From: Slackia heliotrinireducens DSM 20476
Lineage (GTDB): Bacteria > Actinomycetota > Coriobacteriia > Coriobacteriales > Eggerthellaceae
DNA length: 64,000 nucleotides
Assembly (NCBI RefSeq): GCF_000023885.1
Contig: NC_013165.1
Span: 2,170,001 to 2,234,000 of the forward strand
Direction of reading: 5' to 3'
A program made the position numbers and the translations under genes. The notes under the pieces are model-generated. The model did no database searches and had not been told where the DNA came from. It saw nothing but the letters and a program-made list of their open reading frames with translations. Below, one piece after another: positions 42,900-57,900 of this stretch. Position 1 is the stretch's first letter, and each line of letters begins with the position of its first letter.

Positions 42900-43757
42900 T
42901 TATTCTTCTTCGTCGTCGCCTAAACGCTCTTTGATCCTGGCGCGGGTCTTCTCCCACTCCGAAGCCCATTCGGCCTCTTCGGCGGCTTCGGCGGCGGCCT
43001 CTTCCTTCTGCTTCTGGACGCGGTTGCCCAAAACCAAGCGGGCGATGAGCAGGCTGACCTCGTAGAGCATCAGCAGCGCCGCGAACATAAGCAGCATGGT
43101 GACGGGGGAAGCGTCCAGTGTGACCATGGCCGAGATGACCATGAGCACGATATAGACCGTGCGCCACTGCTCACGGAGCTTGGCGTAAGGAATAATCTCG
43201 AAGACCACCAGGTAGAACACAATCAACGGCAGCTCGAACGCGAAACCGAAGGCGATTTCGAAGTTGATGATGACGTCCACCCAAGCCTTGGCGTCCGGGA
43301 AGATGGACGCATATCCGCTGGCCTGGTCGGTCAGCCATGCGACGGCCGGGTTCAGAATCAGGAAGTAGCAGAACAGCGTGCCGGCGATGAACAGGACCAC
43401 GGCCACGGCGAATGTGGGGATGAACCACTTACGCTCGTTGGGCTTGAGGGCCGGCAGGAAGAATGCCAGGATCTGCCAGAGGATGATGGGCATGGTAGCG
43501 ACGACGGAGGCCCACAGCGCCACCTTGAAACGGATGGTGAAGGAGCCGAAGACGTCCAGGACGTTCAGCGTGTACGTGCCGTCTGCGTCATGGGGAAGGT
43601 ATTCCGAAATGGGCTCGAACAGCAAATGGATGATGGTTGGCGTAGCAAGATAGAACACGCACATGGCGACGAAGAGAACCACCACGATGCGCACCAAACG
43701 CATGCGCAGCTCGCCCAGGTGCTCGAAGAGCGGCATTCGCGCCGGACCGATAGGCAT
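42900..43757 (-). CDS. tatC: Twin-arginine translocase subunit TatC
   Basis: A 285-residue multi-span membrane protein with six helices. FEHLGELRMRLVRIVVVLF is the N-terminal signature, LPIIVFYLVVFEIIPYAKLR and FALPALKPNERKWFIP-type segments follow. TatC recognises twin-arginine signal peptides. Its ATG overlaps the tatB stop (TAATG), so the two are translationally coupled. Three proteins in this window carry twin-arginine signals. Confidence 0.95.
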   Translation of the reverse strand: MPIGPARMPLFEHLGELRMRLVRIVVVLFVAMCVFYLATPTIIHLLFEPISEYLPHDADGTYTLNVLDVFGSFTIRFKVALWASVVATMPIILWQILAFFLPALKPNERKWFIPTFAVAVVLFIAGTLFCYFLILNPAVAWLTDQASGYASIFPDAKAWVDVIINFEIAFGFAFELPLIVFYLVVFEIIPYAKLREQWRTVYIVLMVISAMVTLDASPVTMLLMFAALLMLYEVSLLIARLVLGNRVQKQKEEAAAEAAEEAEWASEWEKTRARIKERLGDDEEE

Positions 43758-44368
43758 TATGCATCCTCCCCTTCTGCAACATCTTCGGTTTTGGGAGCAG
43801 ATTTCTTGGCTGCAGGCGCGGCGAAGATCTCGTCAGCCAGGGCGGCATCCGCCTCACGCTTGGCGGCGATGTCGGCGGCAGTCTCTTCGCTGGCAGCCTT
43901 GCGGGCGGCCATGACCTCCTGATGCAGCTTCACGTTGCTGCCCTTCTTGGGTGCGGCAGCGGCCGTAGCGGCGGCGCCGGCAGCGGCGGCGGTTTCGGCA
44001 GCGGTTTCCTCGGTGGCCTTCTTGGCGGCTTCGCGGACCTCGCGGGCAGCCTCGTTGGAAGCTTCGCGCTTCTTCTTCTCGGCGCGCTCGCGGTCGTACT
44101 TGGCCTTGCGGGAGGAGAAGGACTCCTTCCTTTCGACCTTCTGTTTGTTAGCCTTGTCGATAGACTTCACAGGGTTCTTGATCGGATCAGCCGCGGAGGG
44201 GTCGAACACTTCGTCCTTAACGACGCGGTTCATCTCGTCCTGAGCGCTGCGGAACTTAGCAAGAGCCTGGCCGATGACCTTCGCGATCTGCGGCAACTTG
44301 TCAGGGCCGAAGATGAGAAAGCCGAACAGCAAAATGAGGAAAAGCTCAAATCCACCTATGCCGAACAC
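43757..44368 (-). CDS. tatB: TatA/TatB-family translocase subunit
   Basis: A 203-residue TatB-like protein. Membrane helix GGFELFLILLFGFLIFG, hinge FGPDKLPQIAKVIG, then a long helix and a charged, Ala-rich tail. The length and the tatC coupling favour TatB over TatA. The GTG start at 44368 has GAGG upstream. The separate tatA is at 16267-16521. Confidence 0.88.
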   Translation of the reverse strand: MFGIGGFELFLILLFGFLIFGPDKLPQIAKVIGQALAKFRSAQDEMNRVVKDEVFDPSAADPIKNPVKSIDKANKQKVERKESFSSRKAKYDRERAEKKKREASNEAAREVREAAKKATEETAAETAAAAGAAATAAAAPKKGSNVKLHQEVMAARKAASEETAADIAAKREADAALADEIFAAPAAKKSAPKTEDVAEGEDA

Positions 44369-44549
44369 TGGTACCTCACAAAAGGGTCGTAATCCATACA
44401 AAACAGCGCGTCATTTTACCACAGCGGAGCAAGGCAATCTCGACATCTCATGAACGAAACAGAAACGTTAGGATTGGGTTAGAGTTCCTGGACTTGCAGC
44501 CTGCGCAGCTGTCGCCCAGCCTGCCGCGTCAGACCAAAACCACAAGGAA

Positions 44550-44580
44550 AGCCCCGTCCAGACAGATGCCGGACGGGGCT
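44550..44580 (-). terminator. Rho-independent terminator of the FeoA-like gene
   Basis: AGCCCCGTCC and GGACGGGGCT pair perfectly (10 bp) around an 11-base loop. On the minus strand TTTCC follows, about 67 bases past the stop. Confidence 0.7.
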
Positions 44581-44646
44581 GAATATCGAAAGCGAACGGG
44601 ATTGCAGCCGCAGGCGTCGTGCGGCGCACCTGAGGGGACGTGCATG

Positions 44647-44862
44647 TCAAGAAACCAGCTTCACGTAGTGCGCCGCCTCGTGGGACATGGCGATGAGCTT
44701 TCCGTTGTAATCCACCACAGAGCCAACCCAGCTGTTCTGCTTGACGTCCAGCCTGTCGTCGGGCCGCATGCCCAGGTTCTCCTCAAGGGCCTGGCCGACC
44801 GAACCCAAAAGCCATGCGATCCGATAGCTTCTTCCCGTTTGAGCCTGATTGAGCGTTATCAT
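44647..44862 (-). CDS. FeoA-like SH3-fold protein
   Basis: A 71-residue protein. MITLNQAQTGRSYRIAWLLG and the end GKLIAMSHEAAHYVKLV match the fold pattern of FeoA domains. GGAGGAGG precedes the ATG at 44862. FeoA normally accompanies the FeoB iron transporter, and no feoB is present here. It has a promoter-like element of its own. The assignment is by weak pattern similarity. Confidence 0.6.
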   Translation of the reverse strand: MITLNQAQTGRSYRIAWLLGSVGQALEENLGMRPDDRLDVKQNSWVGSVVDYNGKLIAMSHEAAHYVKLVS

Positions 44863-44898
44863 GCCGCGCCTCCTCCCTATCGGCTGCCTCCTGGTTCG

Positions 44899-44928
44899 AC
44901 CATAGTACCCAAACCACCAGTTAGTCAA
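44899..44928 (-). promoter_or_regulatory. Putative promoter of the FeoA-like gene
   Basis: On the minus strand TTGACT (44923-44928) and TATGGT (44899-44904) are 18 bases apart. TACTAT is an alternative -10 at 15 bases. No iron-responsive operator is recognisable. Confidence 0.4.
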
Positions 44929-45100
44929 GAATTACATATTGTTTACCTGGGCAAACGCTATTCCGAGGCTAACTTTCAGAGGCTCCGGAAGGCATCAGGA
45001 CAGCGCCGCTCCAGACGCTTCGGCATCCAAATCGCGCAGCCTGCGAAGCACGCGCCGACGCGATGCGCTACAGTGATGCCGCAGATTGAAAGGACCAGGA

Positions 45101-45940
45101 ATGATTCAAGACATAGAGCCGCACCGCTTCGACAATGCGTTTCGCAGCACCGAGCCGCAGCAGGACGACCGGATGATGGTCTTCGCCGGCCGCACCATGC
45201 TGGTGCATCTGCTCGACGAGGCCGGAACCTTCGAATTTCCCACCTACGGGCACACGGAACCCGCTCTCCCCCATCCCGCCGTGTGCGTCTACGCCTTCTC
45301 CATCGATGACGAGAAGTACTTCGTGTCGCTCGGTGAAGGCGGCGATGCACCTGCAGGACTGGCCTACGTCCCGTTGGAAACGTTCCGCATGGCCACGCGC
45401 AAGCACATGGGGCATGCCGCCCAGACCGGCTGGCACCTGCACCGGTGGTACACGCGCTCCAAACACTGCGGAGCCTGCGGTAGTGAGATGCGGCACACTG
45501 TCGAGGAGCGCGCCATGGAATGCCCCGTCTGCGGCAACCGGTACTACCCGCCCATCTCGCCAGCGGTCATCGTGGCGGTCACCGACGGCGACAAGCTTCT
45601 GATGACGCGTTATTCCCGCGGAGCCTATAGACTGCGGGCTCTGGTGGCCGGATTTTGCGAAATCGGCGAGACCGCAGAGCAGACCGTGGCACGCGAGGTG
45701 CTGGAGGAAACGGGGCTTCGCGTGAAGAACATCCGGTATTACAAGAGCCAGCCCTGGGGATACGCCGGTGACCTGCTGCTGGGATACGTCTGCGACTTGG
45801 ACGGGTCGCCCGAGGTGAGCCTCGACGACGCCGAGCTCGCCAGCGCCGAGTGGGTGCCCCGCGACGAGATCGTCGAAGAGGACGATGGGGCCAGCCTTAC
45901 CCGCGAGATGATCGCCCGTTTCAAGAACGGCCTCCTGTAG
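45101..45940 (+). CDS. nudC: NADH pyrophosphatase NudC (Nudix hydrolase)
   Basis: A 279-residue Nudix protein. The zinc ribbon is CGACGSEM and CPVCGN, with PRISP-like PPISPAVIVAV. The Nudix box is intact: G-x5-E-x7-REVLEETGL (GFCEIGETAEQTVAREVLEE). NudC cleaves NADH and can remove NAD caps from RNA. AGGACC precedes the ATG at 45101; an upstream TTG extends the frame by five residues. Transcribed convergently with the glnR-like gene. Confidence 0.93.
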   Translation: MIQDIEPHRFDNAFRSTEPQQDDRMMVFAGRTMLVHLLDEAGTFEFPTYGHTEPALPHPAVCVYAFSIDDEKYFVSLGEGGDAPAGLAYVPLETFRMATRKHMGHAAQTGWHLHRWYTRSKHCGACGSEMRHTVEERAMECPVCGNRYYPPISPAVIVAVTDGDKLLMTRYSRGAYRLRALVAGFCEIGETAEQTVAREVLEETGLRVKNIRYYKSQPWGYAGDLLLGYVCDLDGSPEVSLDDAELASAEWVPRDEIVEEDDGASLTREMIARFKNGLL

Positions 45941-45955
45941 CTACGCCGCGTCATA

Positions 45956-45994
45956 AGGTGCGCGGCCCGGCTCCCAAAGCCAGGCCGCGCACCT
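45956..45994. terminator. Long hairpin between nudC and the GlnR-like gene
   Basis: AGGTGCGCGGCC and GGCCGCGCACCT pair perfectly (12 bp) around a 15-base loop. It lies between the two converging stops. Neither side has a strong T-tract, so its terminator role is inferred from position. Confidence 0.6.
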
Positions 45995-46004
45995 CAGCGG
46001 TTCG

Positions 46005-46679
46005 TCAGTTGTTCCAAAGGTACCCTGCGCCTCGGACCGTTTCTATATGCTGGGCAACTTCGGGACCGAGTTTCGCACGCAGCCGTCGCACGTGCACGTC
46101 CACCGTGCGCGACCCGCCGTAGTAATCGAAGCCCCAGACCTGGGACAGCAGCACCTCGCGAGAATAGATGCGCCCGGGATGCGTCGCCAAAAACGACAGC
46201 AGGGCGTATTCCATAAACGTCAAGTCGATGGGTTCGTCGCCCACTTTCACCTGGTAAGAGGCCAGATTGATGGTCAACGGTCCCAACTGGAGGAAATCGG
46301 CATCGCCCGTCGTCTCGCCAGGCCACAGCAATCGCCGCAGGCGCAGCTTCATCTCGTCGCCGCCGGCATACGACGACGCGAAGTCCGTTGTCACCACCAG
46401 CGGGAGCACCGCATTTGCCAGACGGCTTTCGTCCAACACGACGAACAGCGACGTCTGCCCGCCTGAGCCGAGGGATCGCTCAACTGCCTGCAGGTCGACC
46501 CCCTGACCTGTCGCGTCGATGACGAGCAGGTCCACGTCCAAGCCGCGGCCTGAAGCCAGCGCATCCTGCAGGGGCACTTTCAGAATACGAACCTGGACGT
46601 CCATGTGCGCGGTCAGCTCCCAGATGCGCTCAGGCGTCAGGACGGGCCCGCAAACGGCCAGAACCGTTTTCTCATGCAT
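46005..46679 (-). CDS. GlnR-like orphan OmpR-family regulator
   Basis: A 224-residue response-regulator-like protein. The N-terminal receiver lacks the usual acidic pair and the conserved lysine, keeping only an aspartate (about D55, LLVIDAT). The C-terminal OmpR winged helix is strong: PGRIYSREVLLSQVWGFDYY then TVDVHVRRLRAKLG. In Actinobacteria GlnR has this degenerate receiver, no cognate kinase, and controls nitrogen genes. Its position 12 bases downstream of glnA fits that role. Start ATG 46679 with GAGGGGG upstream. No histidine kinase gene nearby. Confidence 0.8.
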   Translation of the reverse strand: MHEKTVLAVCGPVLTPERIWELTAHMDVQVRILKVPLQDALASGRGLDVDLLVIDATGQGVDLQAVERSLGSGGQTSLFVVLDESRLANAVLPLVVTTDFASSYAGGDEMKLRLRRLLWPGETTGDADFLQLGPLTINLASYQVKVGDEPIDLTFMEYALLSFLATHPGRIYSREVLLSQVWGFDYYGGSRTVDVHVRRLRAKLGPEVAQHIETVRGAGYLWNN

Positions 46680-46691
46680 GCGCGGCCCCCT

Positions 46692-48026
46692 CTACAGCTT
46701 CGCCAGATACCGCTTGAGCTCCCAGGAGCTCACATGGCGCTGATAATCCTCCCACTCGCGACGCTTCGCATCCGCAAGGGCGCGATGCAGGTAGTCGCCA
46801 AGCACGTCGTGCATGAGCTCGGATTGTTCAAAGGCGTCAACGGCGCGGGAGAGGTCGCCTGGCAGAGCCACCGCATCCAAAGTTGCATATTCTTCAGGCG
46901 TCAGCGTAAGCCGGTTGCCTTCCACAGGCGGCTGCAGCACAAGCTCCTCCTCGATGCCCTTCAGCCCGGCGGCAAGCGTGGCGGCGATGGCCAAATACGG
47001 GTTCGCCGCGGAGTCTACGTTGCGTATCTCCACCCGGGCCGACATTTCCTTGCGAGGTTTGGAGCGGGGCACGCGCACGAAAGCGGAACGGTTCTTGTTG
47101 CCCCAGGCCGCATAGGTCGGCGCGTCGAAACCCGAGACCAGGCGCTTGTAGGAGTTCACATACTGGTTTGTGATGAGCATGTATTCCGGGGCGTATTTGA
47201 GCACGCCGGCGATGTAGTGCTTGGCCAAAGGCGAAAGACCGTACCCGTCGGGGTCGTTCAGATCGAAGAACGCGTTGCCCTCGTCGGTCAGCAACGACTC
47301 ATGGATGAACATGGCCGACCCGTTCTCGTTTTCCAGAGGCTTGGGCATGAACGAGGCGTGGACCCCGTGCATGCAGGCCACTTCCTTCACCACCAGGCGC
47401 GAGGTCATGACGGCATCCGCCGCGGTCATGGCGTCGGAGTAATGAAGGTCGATCTCATGCTGCGACGGGGCGTTCTCGTGCAGCGACCGCTCGACCGGGA
47501 TGCCCATCTGCTCAAGCATGAGGATAGTTTCGCGGCGCAGGTCAGAGGCGTTGTCCAGCGGCGTCAGGTCGAAGTAGCCGCCGTCGTCGATGGGTACGGG
47601 CGCGGTAGCGTCCTTGAAGTAGAAATATTCCAGCTCGGTTCCGACGTCCATGATGAAGCCCATGTCCTGGGCCTTGCGCAGCATGCGCATGAGAACCTGG
47701 CGGCTGTCGCCCGGCGAAGGGTCGCCGTCGGGCGTGCGGATGCTGCAGAACATGCTTGCCACGGCGTTGTTGGACGGACGCCACGGCAGCACTTGGAAGG
47801 TGGAGGCGTCGGGAACCACCAGCATGTCGGAGTTCTGGGCGCCGTGCACTATGCCTTCGATGGACGTTCCGTCGAAGCTTATGCCCTCTTGGAAGGCGCT
47901 GTCCACATCCGACGGGGTGATGGCGAAGCTCTTCAGGTTGCCCAGCATGTCGGTGAACCACAGTCGGATGAAGCGGATGTCCCGCTCCTCTATCTGCTTG
48001 AGGACGTATTGGCGCGTATCGATCAT
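46692..48026 (-). CDS. glnA: Glutamine synthetase, type I (GSI-alpha-like)
   Basis: A 444-residue GS that makes glutamine from glutamate, ammonia and ATP. FMPKPLENENGSAMFIHES is a catalytic-site motif, with Mg ligand clusters in GTELEYF and NPYLAIAATLAAGL. The C-terminus lacks the adenylylation tyrosine region of GSI-beta; its ending WEDYQRHVSSWELKRYLAKL matches feedback-inhibited GSI-alpha. The GlnR-like gene lies downstream and the type III enzyme upstream, forming a nitrogen-assimilation locus. Confidence 0.93.
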   Translation of the reverse strand: MIDTRQYVLKQIEERDIRFIRLWFTDMLGNLKSFAITPSDVDSAFQEGISFDGTSIEGIVHGAQNSDMLVVPDASTFQVLPWRPSNNAVASMFCSIRTPDGDPSPGDSRQVLMRMLRKAQDMGFIMDVGTELEYFYFKDATAPVPIDDGGYFDLTPLDNASDLRRETILMLEQMGIPVERSLHENAPSQHEIDLHYSDAMTAADAVMTSRLVVKEVACMHGVHASFMPKPLENENGSAMFIHESLLTDEGNAFFDLNDPDGYGLSPLAKHYIAGVLKYAPEYMLITNQYVNSYKRLVSGFDAPTYAAWGNKNRSAFVRVPRSKPRKEMSARVEIRNVDSAANPYLAIAATLAAGLKGIEEELVLQPPVEGNRLTLTPEEYATLDAVALPGDLSRAVDAFEQSELMHDVLGDYLHRALADAKRREWEDYQRHVSSWELKRYLAKL

Positions 48027-48175
48027 AAACGGCCCCTTCCCTGGGCGTACCGCATTGCATTTCGCATCATCATACCATCAGCCCGCAGGCAAGCCGTGTT
48101 TCCGTTCGGTTAATCCTGACGCGTCGGGCAGGATGCGGCTCCTGCAAGCGACTGCAGAAAAGCCGTATACGTGAA

Positions 48176-48198
48176 GAGGGGCGGCATGGCCGCCCCTC
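48176..48198 (-). terminator. Rho-independent terminator of glnN
   Basis: GAGGGGCGGC and GCCGCCCCTC pair perfectly around ATG. The minus strand continues TTC. It lies 30 bases past the glnN stop. Confidence 0.65.
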
Positions 48199-48228
48199 GG
48201 ATTGGTTCGTCGTTCTGCTCGCGAATCG

Positions 48229-50322
48229 TTAGCAGTAGAACAGGATGTCGTTGTAGGTCGGAACAGGCCAGTACTCGCGGGCAACGATGGGCTCCATGGC
48301 GTCGACGGCGGCGCGCAGGGATGTCATGGCAGGCGCTACCTCGTGGGCGTAGACGTTGGCCATATCCTGGGAGTTCTCGCAGGACTTGGCCTTCTGATGG
48401 ATGGCGGTCAAAGCGTCGATGCCTTCGTAGATGTCGCTCACGCCTTCGGTCAGGATCTTCAACTCGCGGCGCTCGTGGCTCATGGGCGCTTCCGGCATGG
48501 CGGTGGTCACCGTGGTGATACCCTTGGCGATCTTGGTGGCGTACGCGCTGATGACAGGCAGGTACGTGCGGCGGGCCTGGCGTTCCATGGTTGCGGCCTC
48601 GATGTTCATGAGCTTGCAGTACTTGTCCAGCTTCACCTCGTAGCGGCTGCGGACCTCCACCTCGGAGAGAACTTCCATTTCCTCAAACAGGGCGATGTTC
48701 TTCTCGGCCACGAAGCAAGGCAGCGCGTCGGCCGTGGTGGGGTAATTGCTCAGTCCGCGGCGGGCCGCCTCTTCATGCCACTCTTCGGAATAGCCATTGC
48801 CCGAGAACAGGATGCGCTTGTGCTCGGCGAGGCTCTTACGCAGGTACTCGATGGCGGCATCCTCGAAGGCGACGTCGCCCCGGTTCTCCATGGCGTCGGC
48901 GAAGTCTTTCAGGGACTTGGCGACGGCGGTGTCGAGCACCATGTTGGCGTCGGAGGGGTTGACCGCCGAGCCTGGCATGCGGAACTCGAACTTGTTGCCC
49001 GTGAAGGCGAAGGGGCTCGTGCGGTTGCGGTCGGTGGTGTCGCGGTCGAAGGTGGGCAGGACGGCCACGCCGAAGTCCAGCGACTCGCGCAGCTTGTGGC
49101 CCACGCCATGGCCTTCGGCCAAGCCCTCGACGATGTCGGACAGCTCGTCGCCCAAGAAGATGGAGACGATGGCCGGAGGCGCCTCGTCGGCACCCAGACG
49201 ATGGTCGTTGCCGCAGGAGGCAACGGACATGCGCAGCAGGTCCTGGTAGTTGTCGACTGCCTCGATGATGCAGGTCAGCACCACGAGGAACTGCAGGTTC
49301 TCCTCGGGGGTGTCGCCCGGGTCGAGCAGGTTCTCATCTTCGGTGCCGAAGGACCAGTTGTTGTGCTTGCCGGAGCCGTTGATGCCCTCGAACGGCTTCT
49401 CATGCTGCAGGCACACCAGGCCGTGGTGGCTTGCCAGCAGACGCATCTCCTCCATGGTGAGCAGGTTCTCGTCGATGGCGCGGTTAGCGTTGCAGTACAC
49501 GGGCGCAAGCTCATGCTGGGCAGGGGCCACCTCGTTATGCTTGGTCTTGGCTGCGACGGCGAAGCCCCACAGCACGTCGTCGAGCTCCTTCATGAAGGCG
49601 TTCACCGTCGGGCGGATGGCGCCGAAGTAATGCTCGTCAAGCTCCTGGCCCTTGCAGGGCGGCGCGCCGAACAGCGTGCGTCCCGTCATGATGAGGTCCT
49701 GGCGCTTCTCGTACATCTCCTCGGGGATGAGGAAGTATTCCTGCTCGTTGCCGACGTTGACCGTGATGGTCTCGGGGTGTTTTCCGAACAGGGCCAGCAC
49801 GCGCTTGGCCTGCACGTCAAGAGTGGCCATGGAGCGCAGCAGCGGGGTCTTCTTGTCCAGAGCCTCGCCAGTGTAGGAGCAGAAGGCCGTGGGGATGCAC
49901 AGCACCTCGTCTTTGATGAAGGCCGAGGACGTGGGATCCCATGCGGAATAGCCGCGGGCCTCGAACGTGGCACGCAGACCGCCGTTAGGGAAACTGGATG
50001 CGTCGGGCTCGCCCTGGATGAGTTCCTTGCCGGAGAACTTCGCAATGGCAGAGCCGTCATGCAAGGGCTCGATGAAAGAGTCATGCTTCTCGGAGGTAAT
50101 GCCCGTCAACGGCTGGAACCAGTGCGCGAAATGCGTGGCGCCCTTCGACATCGCCCATTCCTTCATGGCATGGGCAACCGCATTGGCGACGTCCAAGTCG
50201 AGGGGCTTGCCCTTCTTGATGGTGTCGCTGAGCTTCTTGTAGATGTCGGAAGGCAGGTACTCTTTCATGACACGGTCGGAAAAGACCATGGTACCGTAGC
50301 GATCGGTCAGGCTCTCTGTCAT
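48229..50322 (-). CDS. glnN: Glutamine synthetase, type III
   Basis: A 697-residue type III glutamine synthetase. The lengths of types I and II are about 370-470, so 697 is diagnostic. [20 protein letters not shown] and [20 protein letters not shown] are signature stretches of GSIII, with [20 protein letters not shown] later on. It acts as a dodecamer. Its presence with a type I enzyme suggests different ammonia conditions or regulators. It has its own terminator. Confidence 0.95.
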   Translation of the reverse strand: MTESLTDRYGTMVFSDRVMKEYLPSDIYKKLSDTIKKGKPLDLDVANAVAHAMKEWAMSKGATHFAHWFQPLTGITSEKHDSFIEPLHDGSAIAKFSGKELIQGEPDASSFPNGGLRATFEARGYSAWDPTSSAFIKDEVLCIPTAFCSYTGEALDKKTPLLRSMATLDVQAKRVLALFGKHPETITVNVGNEQEYFLIPEEMYEKRQDLIMTGRTLFGAPPCKGQELDEHYFGAIRPTVNAFMKELDDVLWGFAVAAKTKHNEVAPAQHELAPVYCNANRAIDENLLTMEEMRLLASHHGLVCLQHEKPFEGINGSGKHNNWSFGTEDENLLDPGDTPEENLQFLVVLTCIIEAVDNYQDLLRMSVASCGNDHRLGADEAPPAIVSIFLGDELSDIVEGLAEGHGVGHKLRESLDFGVAVLPTFDRDTTDRNRTSPFAFTGNKFEFRMPGSAVNPSDANMVLDTAVAKSLKDFADAMENRGDVAFEDAAIEYLRKSLAEHKRILFSGNGYSEEWHEEAARRGLSNYPTTADALPCFVAEKNIALFEEMEVLSEVEVRSRYEVKLDKYCKLMNIEAATMERQARRTYLPVISAYATKIAKGITTVTTAMPEAPMSHERRELKILTEGVSDIYEGIDALTAIHQKAKSCENSQDMANVYAHEVAPAMTSLRAAVDAMEPIVAREYWPVPTYNDILFYC

Positions 50323-50460
50323 GGGTTGCTCCCGTCTAGATAGAATTGGACGGAGGTATTGTACTACGGAGTGCCATCTGCGGCTTCAGAACGTGGACAG
50401 AGAAACGATATCTTAACATGTACGGCGCCGAACGCTGCTGGGCTCTCCCGTGCCATGAAA

Positions 50461-50486
50461 AGGGGCGGCCCCGCAGGACCGCCCCT
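50461..50486 (-). terminator. Rho-independent terminator of rpoC
   Basis: On the minus strand AGGGGCGGTCC and GGCCGCCCCT pair (one wobble) around a short loop. TTTTC follows. It lies 27 bases past the rpoC stop. Confidence 0.75.
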
Positions 50487-50512
50487 CTGAAGGTTGTGTG
50501 GCAACCGAAGGA

Positions 50513-54904
<4,392 letters not shown>

Positions 54905-57900
54905 TTATCGATCCTCTCCTTCGCCGTCGGCTTCCGGCTCGTCGCCGCCGAACAGGGTGTCGTCGTCGTCAGCGGTATCGGCCATCAGCGTGCGCAGGTC
55001 TTCGGCGATGTCTTTCAGGGCGTCGGATTCGACGGTCTCCTCCGCCTTGGCGCTGGCCATCATGGAAGACAGCATGGCGTCCTCGGCGTTGGGCTTCTCG
55101 TCGTATTCGGCGTCCAGGTCGATGGTGGCCTTGTCCTCGCCCACCATCTCGACGTTCAGGCCGAGGGACTTCATTTCCTTAAGCAGAACCTTGAAGGATT
55201 CGGGCACCTCTGCAGGCGGGATGTTCTCGCCCTTGACGATGGCCTCGTATGCCTTCACGCGACCCGCGGTGTCGTCGGACTTGACGGTCAGGATCTCCTG
55301 CAGGACGTTGGATGCGCCGTATGCATAGAGGGCCCAGACTTCCATCTCGCCGAAACGCTGGCCGCCGAACTGGGCCTTGCCGCCCAGAGGCTGCTGCGTG
55401 ATGAGGCTGTAAGGACCGGTCGAACGCGCGTGGATCTTGTCGTCGACCATGTGGCCCAGTTTCAGGATGTAGGGGTAGCCGACGGTGATGGGCTCGCGGA
55501 AGGGCTCGCCGGTACGACCGTCGTACAGGGTGGTCTTGCCGAAGGCGTTCAGCTGGGGAACGAGTTCCTCGCGGGCCTTGTCGCCGTACTTGGCATGATG
55601 CACGTTGATGAGGTTACGATTCGCCTTCTGGATGACGTCGGCAATCTCTTCCTCGGTCGCGCCGTCGAAGACGGGCGTCGCAACGAACATCGGGCCCTCG
55701 ACGGGCTCGTCGGACTCTTCGTTCCAGCCCCACTTTGCGGCCCAGCCCAGGTGGCATTCCAGAAGCTGGCCGACGTTCATACGGGAAGGAACGCCCAGCG
55801 GGTTGAGCATGACGTCGATAGGCGTGCCGTCCGCCAGGTACGGCATGTCCTCGACCGGCAGCACGCGGGAGATGACGCCCTTGTTGCCGTGACGGCCGGA
55901 CAGCTTGTCGCCCTGCTGGACCTTACGCTTCTGAGCGATGTAGACGCGGACGAGCTCGTTGACTCCGGGAGCCAAATCGTCGCCGTTCTCGCGGCTGAAG
56001 CGGTTGATGCCAACGATGCGTCCGCCGGCGCCGTGAGGCACCTTCAGGGACGTGTCGCGGACCTCGCGGGCCTTCTCGCCGAAGATGGCGCGCAGCAGGC
56101 GCTCCTCGGCGGTGAGCTCGGTCTCGCCCTTCGGGGTGACCTTGCCGACCAGAACATCGCCAGGGAACACCTCGGCGCCGATGCGGATGATGCCGTCGGC
56201 ATCCAGGTCGGAAATCATGTCCTCGGAAATGTTCGGGATTTCGCGGGTGATTTCTTCGGGGCCCAGCTTGGTGTCGCGAGCGTCGATCTCGTACTCGGAG
56301 ATGTGGACGGACGTCAGCAGGTCCTCGGCCACAACGCGCTCGCTGATGATGATAGCGTCCTCGTAGTTATAGCCTTCCCAGGTCATGTAAGCGATGAGCA
56401 GGTTCTGACCCAGAGCCAGCTCAGCATGGTCACAGCTGGGGCCGTCGGCCAGCACGTCGCCGGAGTGAACTTCGTCACCCTTGCGGACGATGGGCTTGTG
56501 GTTGATGCAGCCGGACTGGTTGGAACGCTGGAACTTCGGAATGAGGTACTCGTCGAAATCACCGTCGTCGGTGCGGATGATGATGGTAGAACCGTCGACG
56601 TAGTCGACCACGCCGGGGTTCTGGGCGATGAGCATTTCGCCGGAGTCAACGGCGATGCGATGCTCGATGCCGGTACCGACGTAAGGCGCATGCGGGTTCA
56701 GCAGCGGCACTGCCTGACGCTGCATGTTGGAACCCATCAGAGCGCGGTTAGCGTCGTCGTGCTCGAGGAACGGAATGAGCGACGTGGCGACCGACGTCAT
56801 CTGGCGCGGCGACACGTCCATGAAGTCGACCATCTGGGGATCGACTTCGTCAGGCTCGCCGAAGACGCCCTTGGCGTCGGTAGTGCGGCACAGGACCTTC
56901 GTAGAAGGCACGAACACGCCGTCGACCGTGCGGCCGAACTCGCGGGTCTCCTGGTCGAAGTAGTCGTTCGCCTGGGCGATGGTGTGTTTTTCCTCCTCGT
57001 CGGCGGTCATGTAGACGACTTCATCGGTGACCTTGCCGTCGACGACGCGGCGGTACGGGGTCTCGATGAAACCGTAGCTGTTGACGCGTGCGTAGGTTGC
57101 CAGCGAGCCGATCAGGCCGATGTTCGGGCCTTCAGGCGTCTCGATGGGGCACATACGACCGTAGTGGGAGGTGTGGACGTCGCGGACCTCGAAGCCTGCG
57201 CGCTCGCGGGACAGGCCGCCCGGGCCCAGAGCGGACAGACGACGCTTGTGCGTGATGCCTGCGGCCGGGTTGGACTGGTCCATGAACTGCGACAGCTGCG
57301 AGGAGCCGAAGAACTCTTTGATGGCGGCCACGATGGGGCGGATGTTCACCAGGGACTGCGGGGTGATCTCGTCAGCCTCCTGCATGCTCATGCGCTCGCG
57401 GACAACGCGCTCCATACGGGACAGGCCGATGCGGAACTGGTTCTGGATCAGCTCGCCCACGGTGCGGATGCGGCGGTTGCCGAAGTGGTCGATGTCGTCG
57501 GTGGTGAAGCCTTCCTCACCTTCGTGCAGAGCGACGACGTAACGCATGGTTGCGACGATGTCCTGCTCGGTAAGGGTGGAGCTATCGGCGCCTTCGCCTT
57601 CGGGATCGAAGCCCAGCTTCTTGTTGGCCTTATAACGGCCGACGCGGGCCAGGTCGTAGCGCTGGGGGTTGAAGAACAGGCCCTCCAGCAGCGTGCTGGC
57701 CGAATCCAAGGTGGGCGGCTCGCCCGGACGGAAACGCTTGTACAGCTCGATGAGGGCTTCCTCGCGGGTGGTGGCGGGGTCGCGGTCGAGGGTGCGCAGC
57801 ACCATCTCGGAGCTGCCGAGGACGTCAATGATCTCCTCACGGGTCTCGGCGATGCCCAGGGCGCGCAAAAGCAGCGTGGCCGGCTGCTTGCGCTTGCGGT

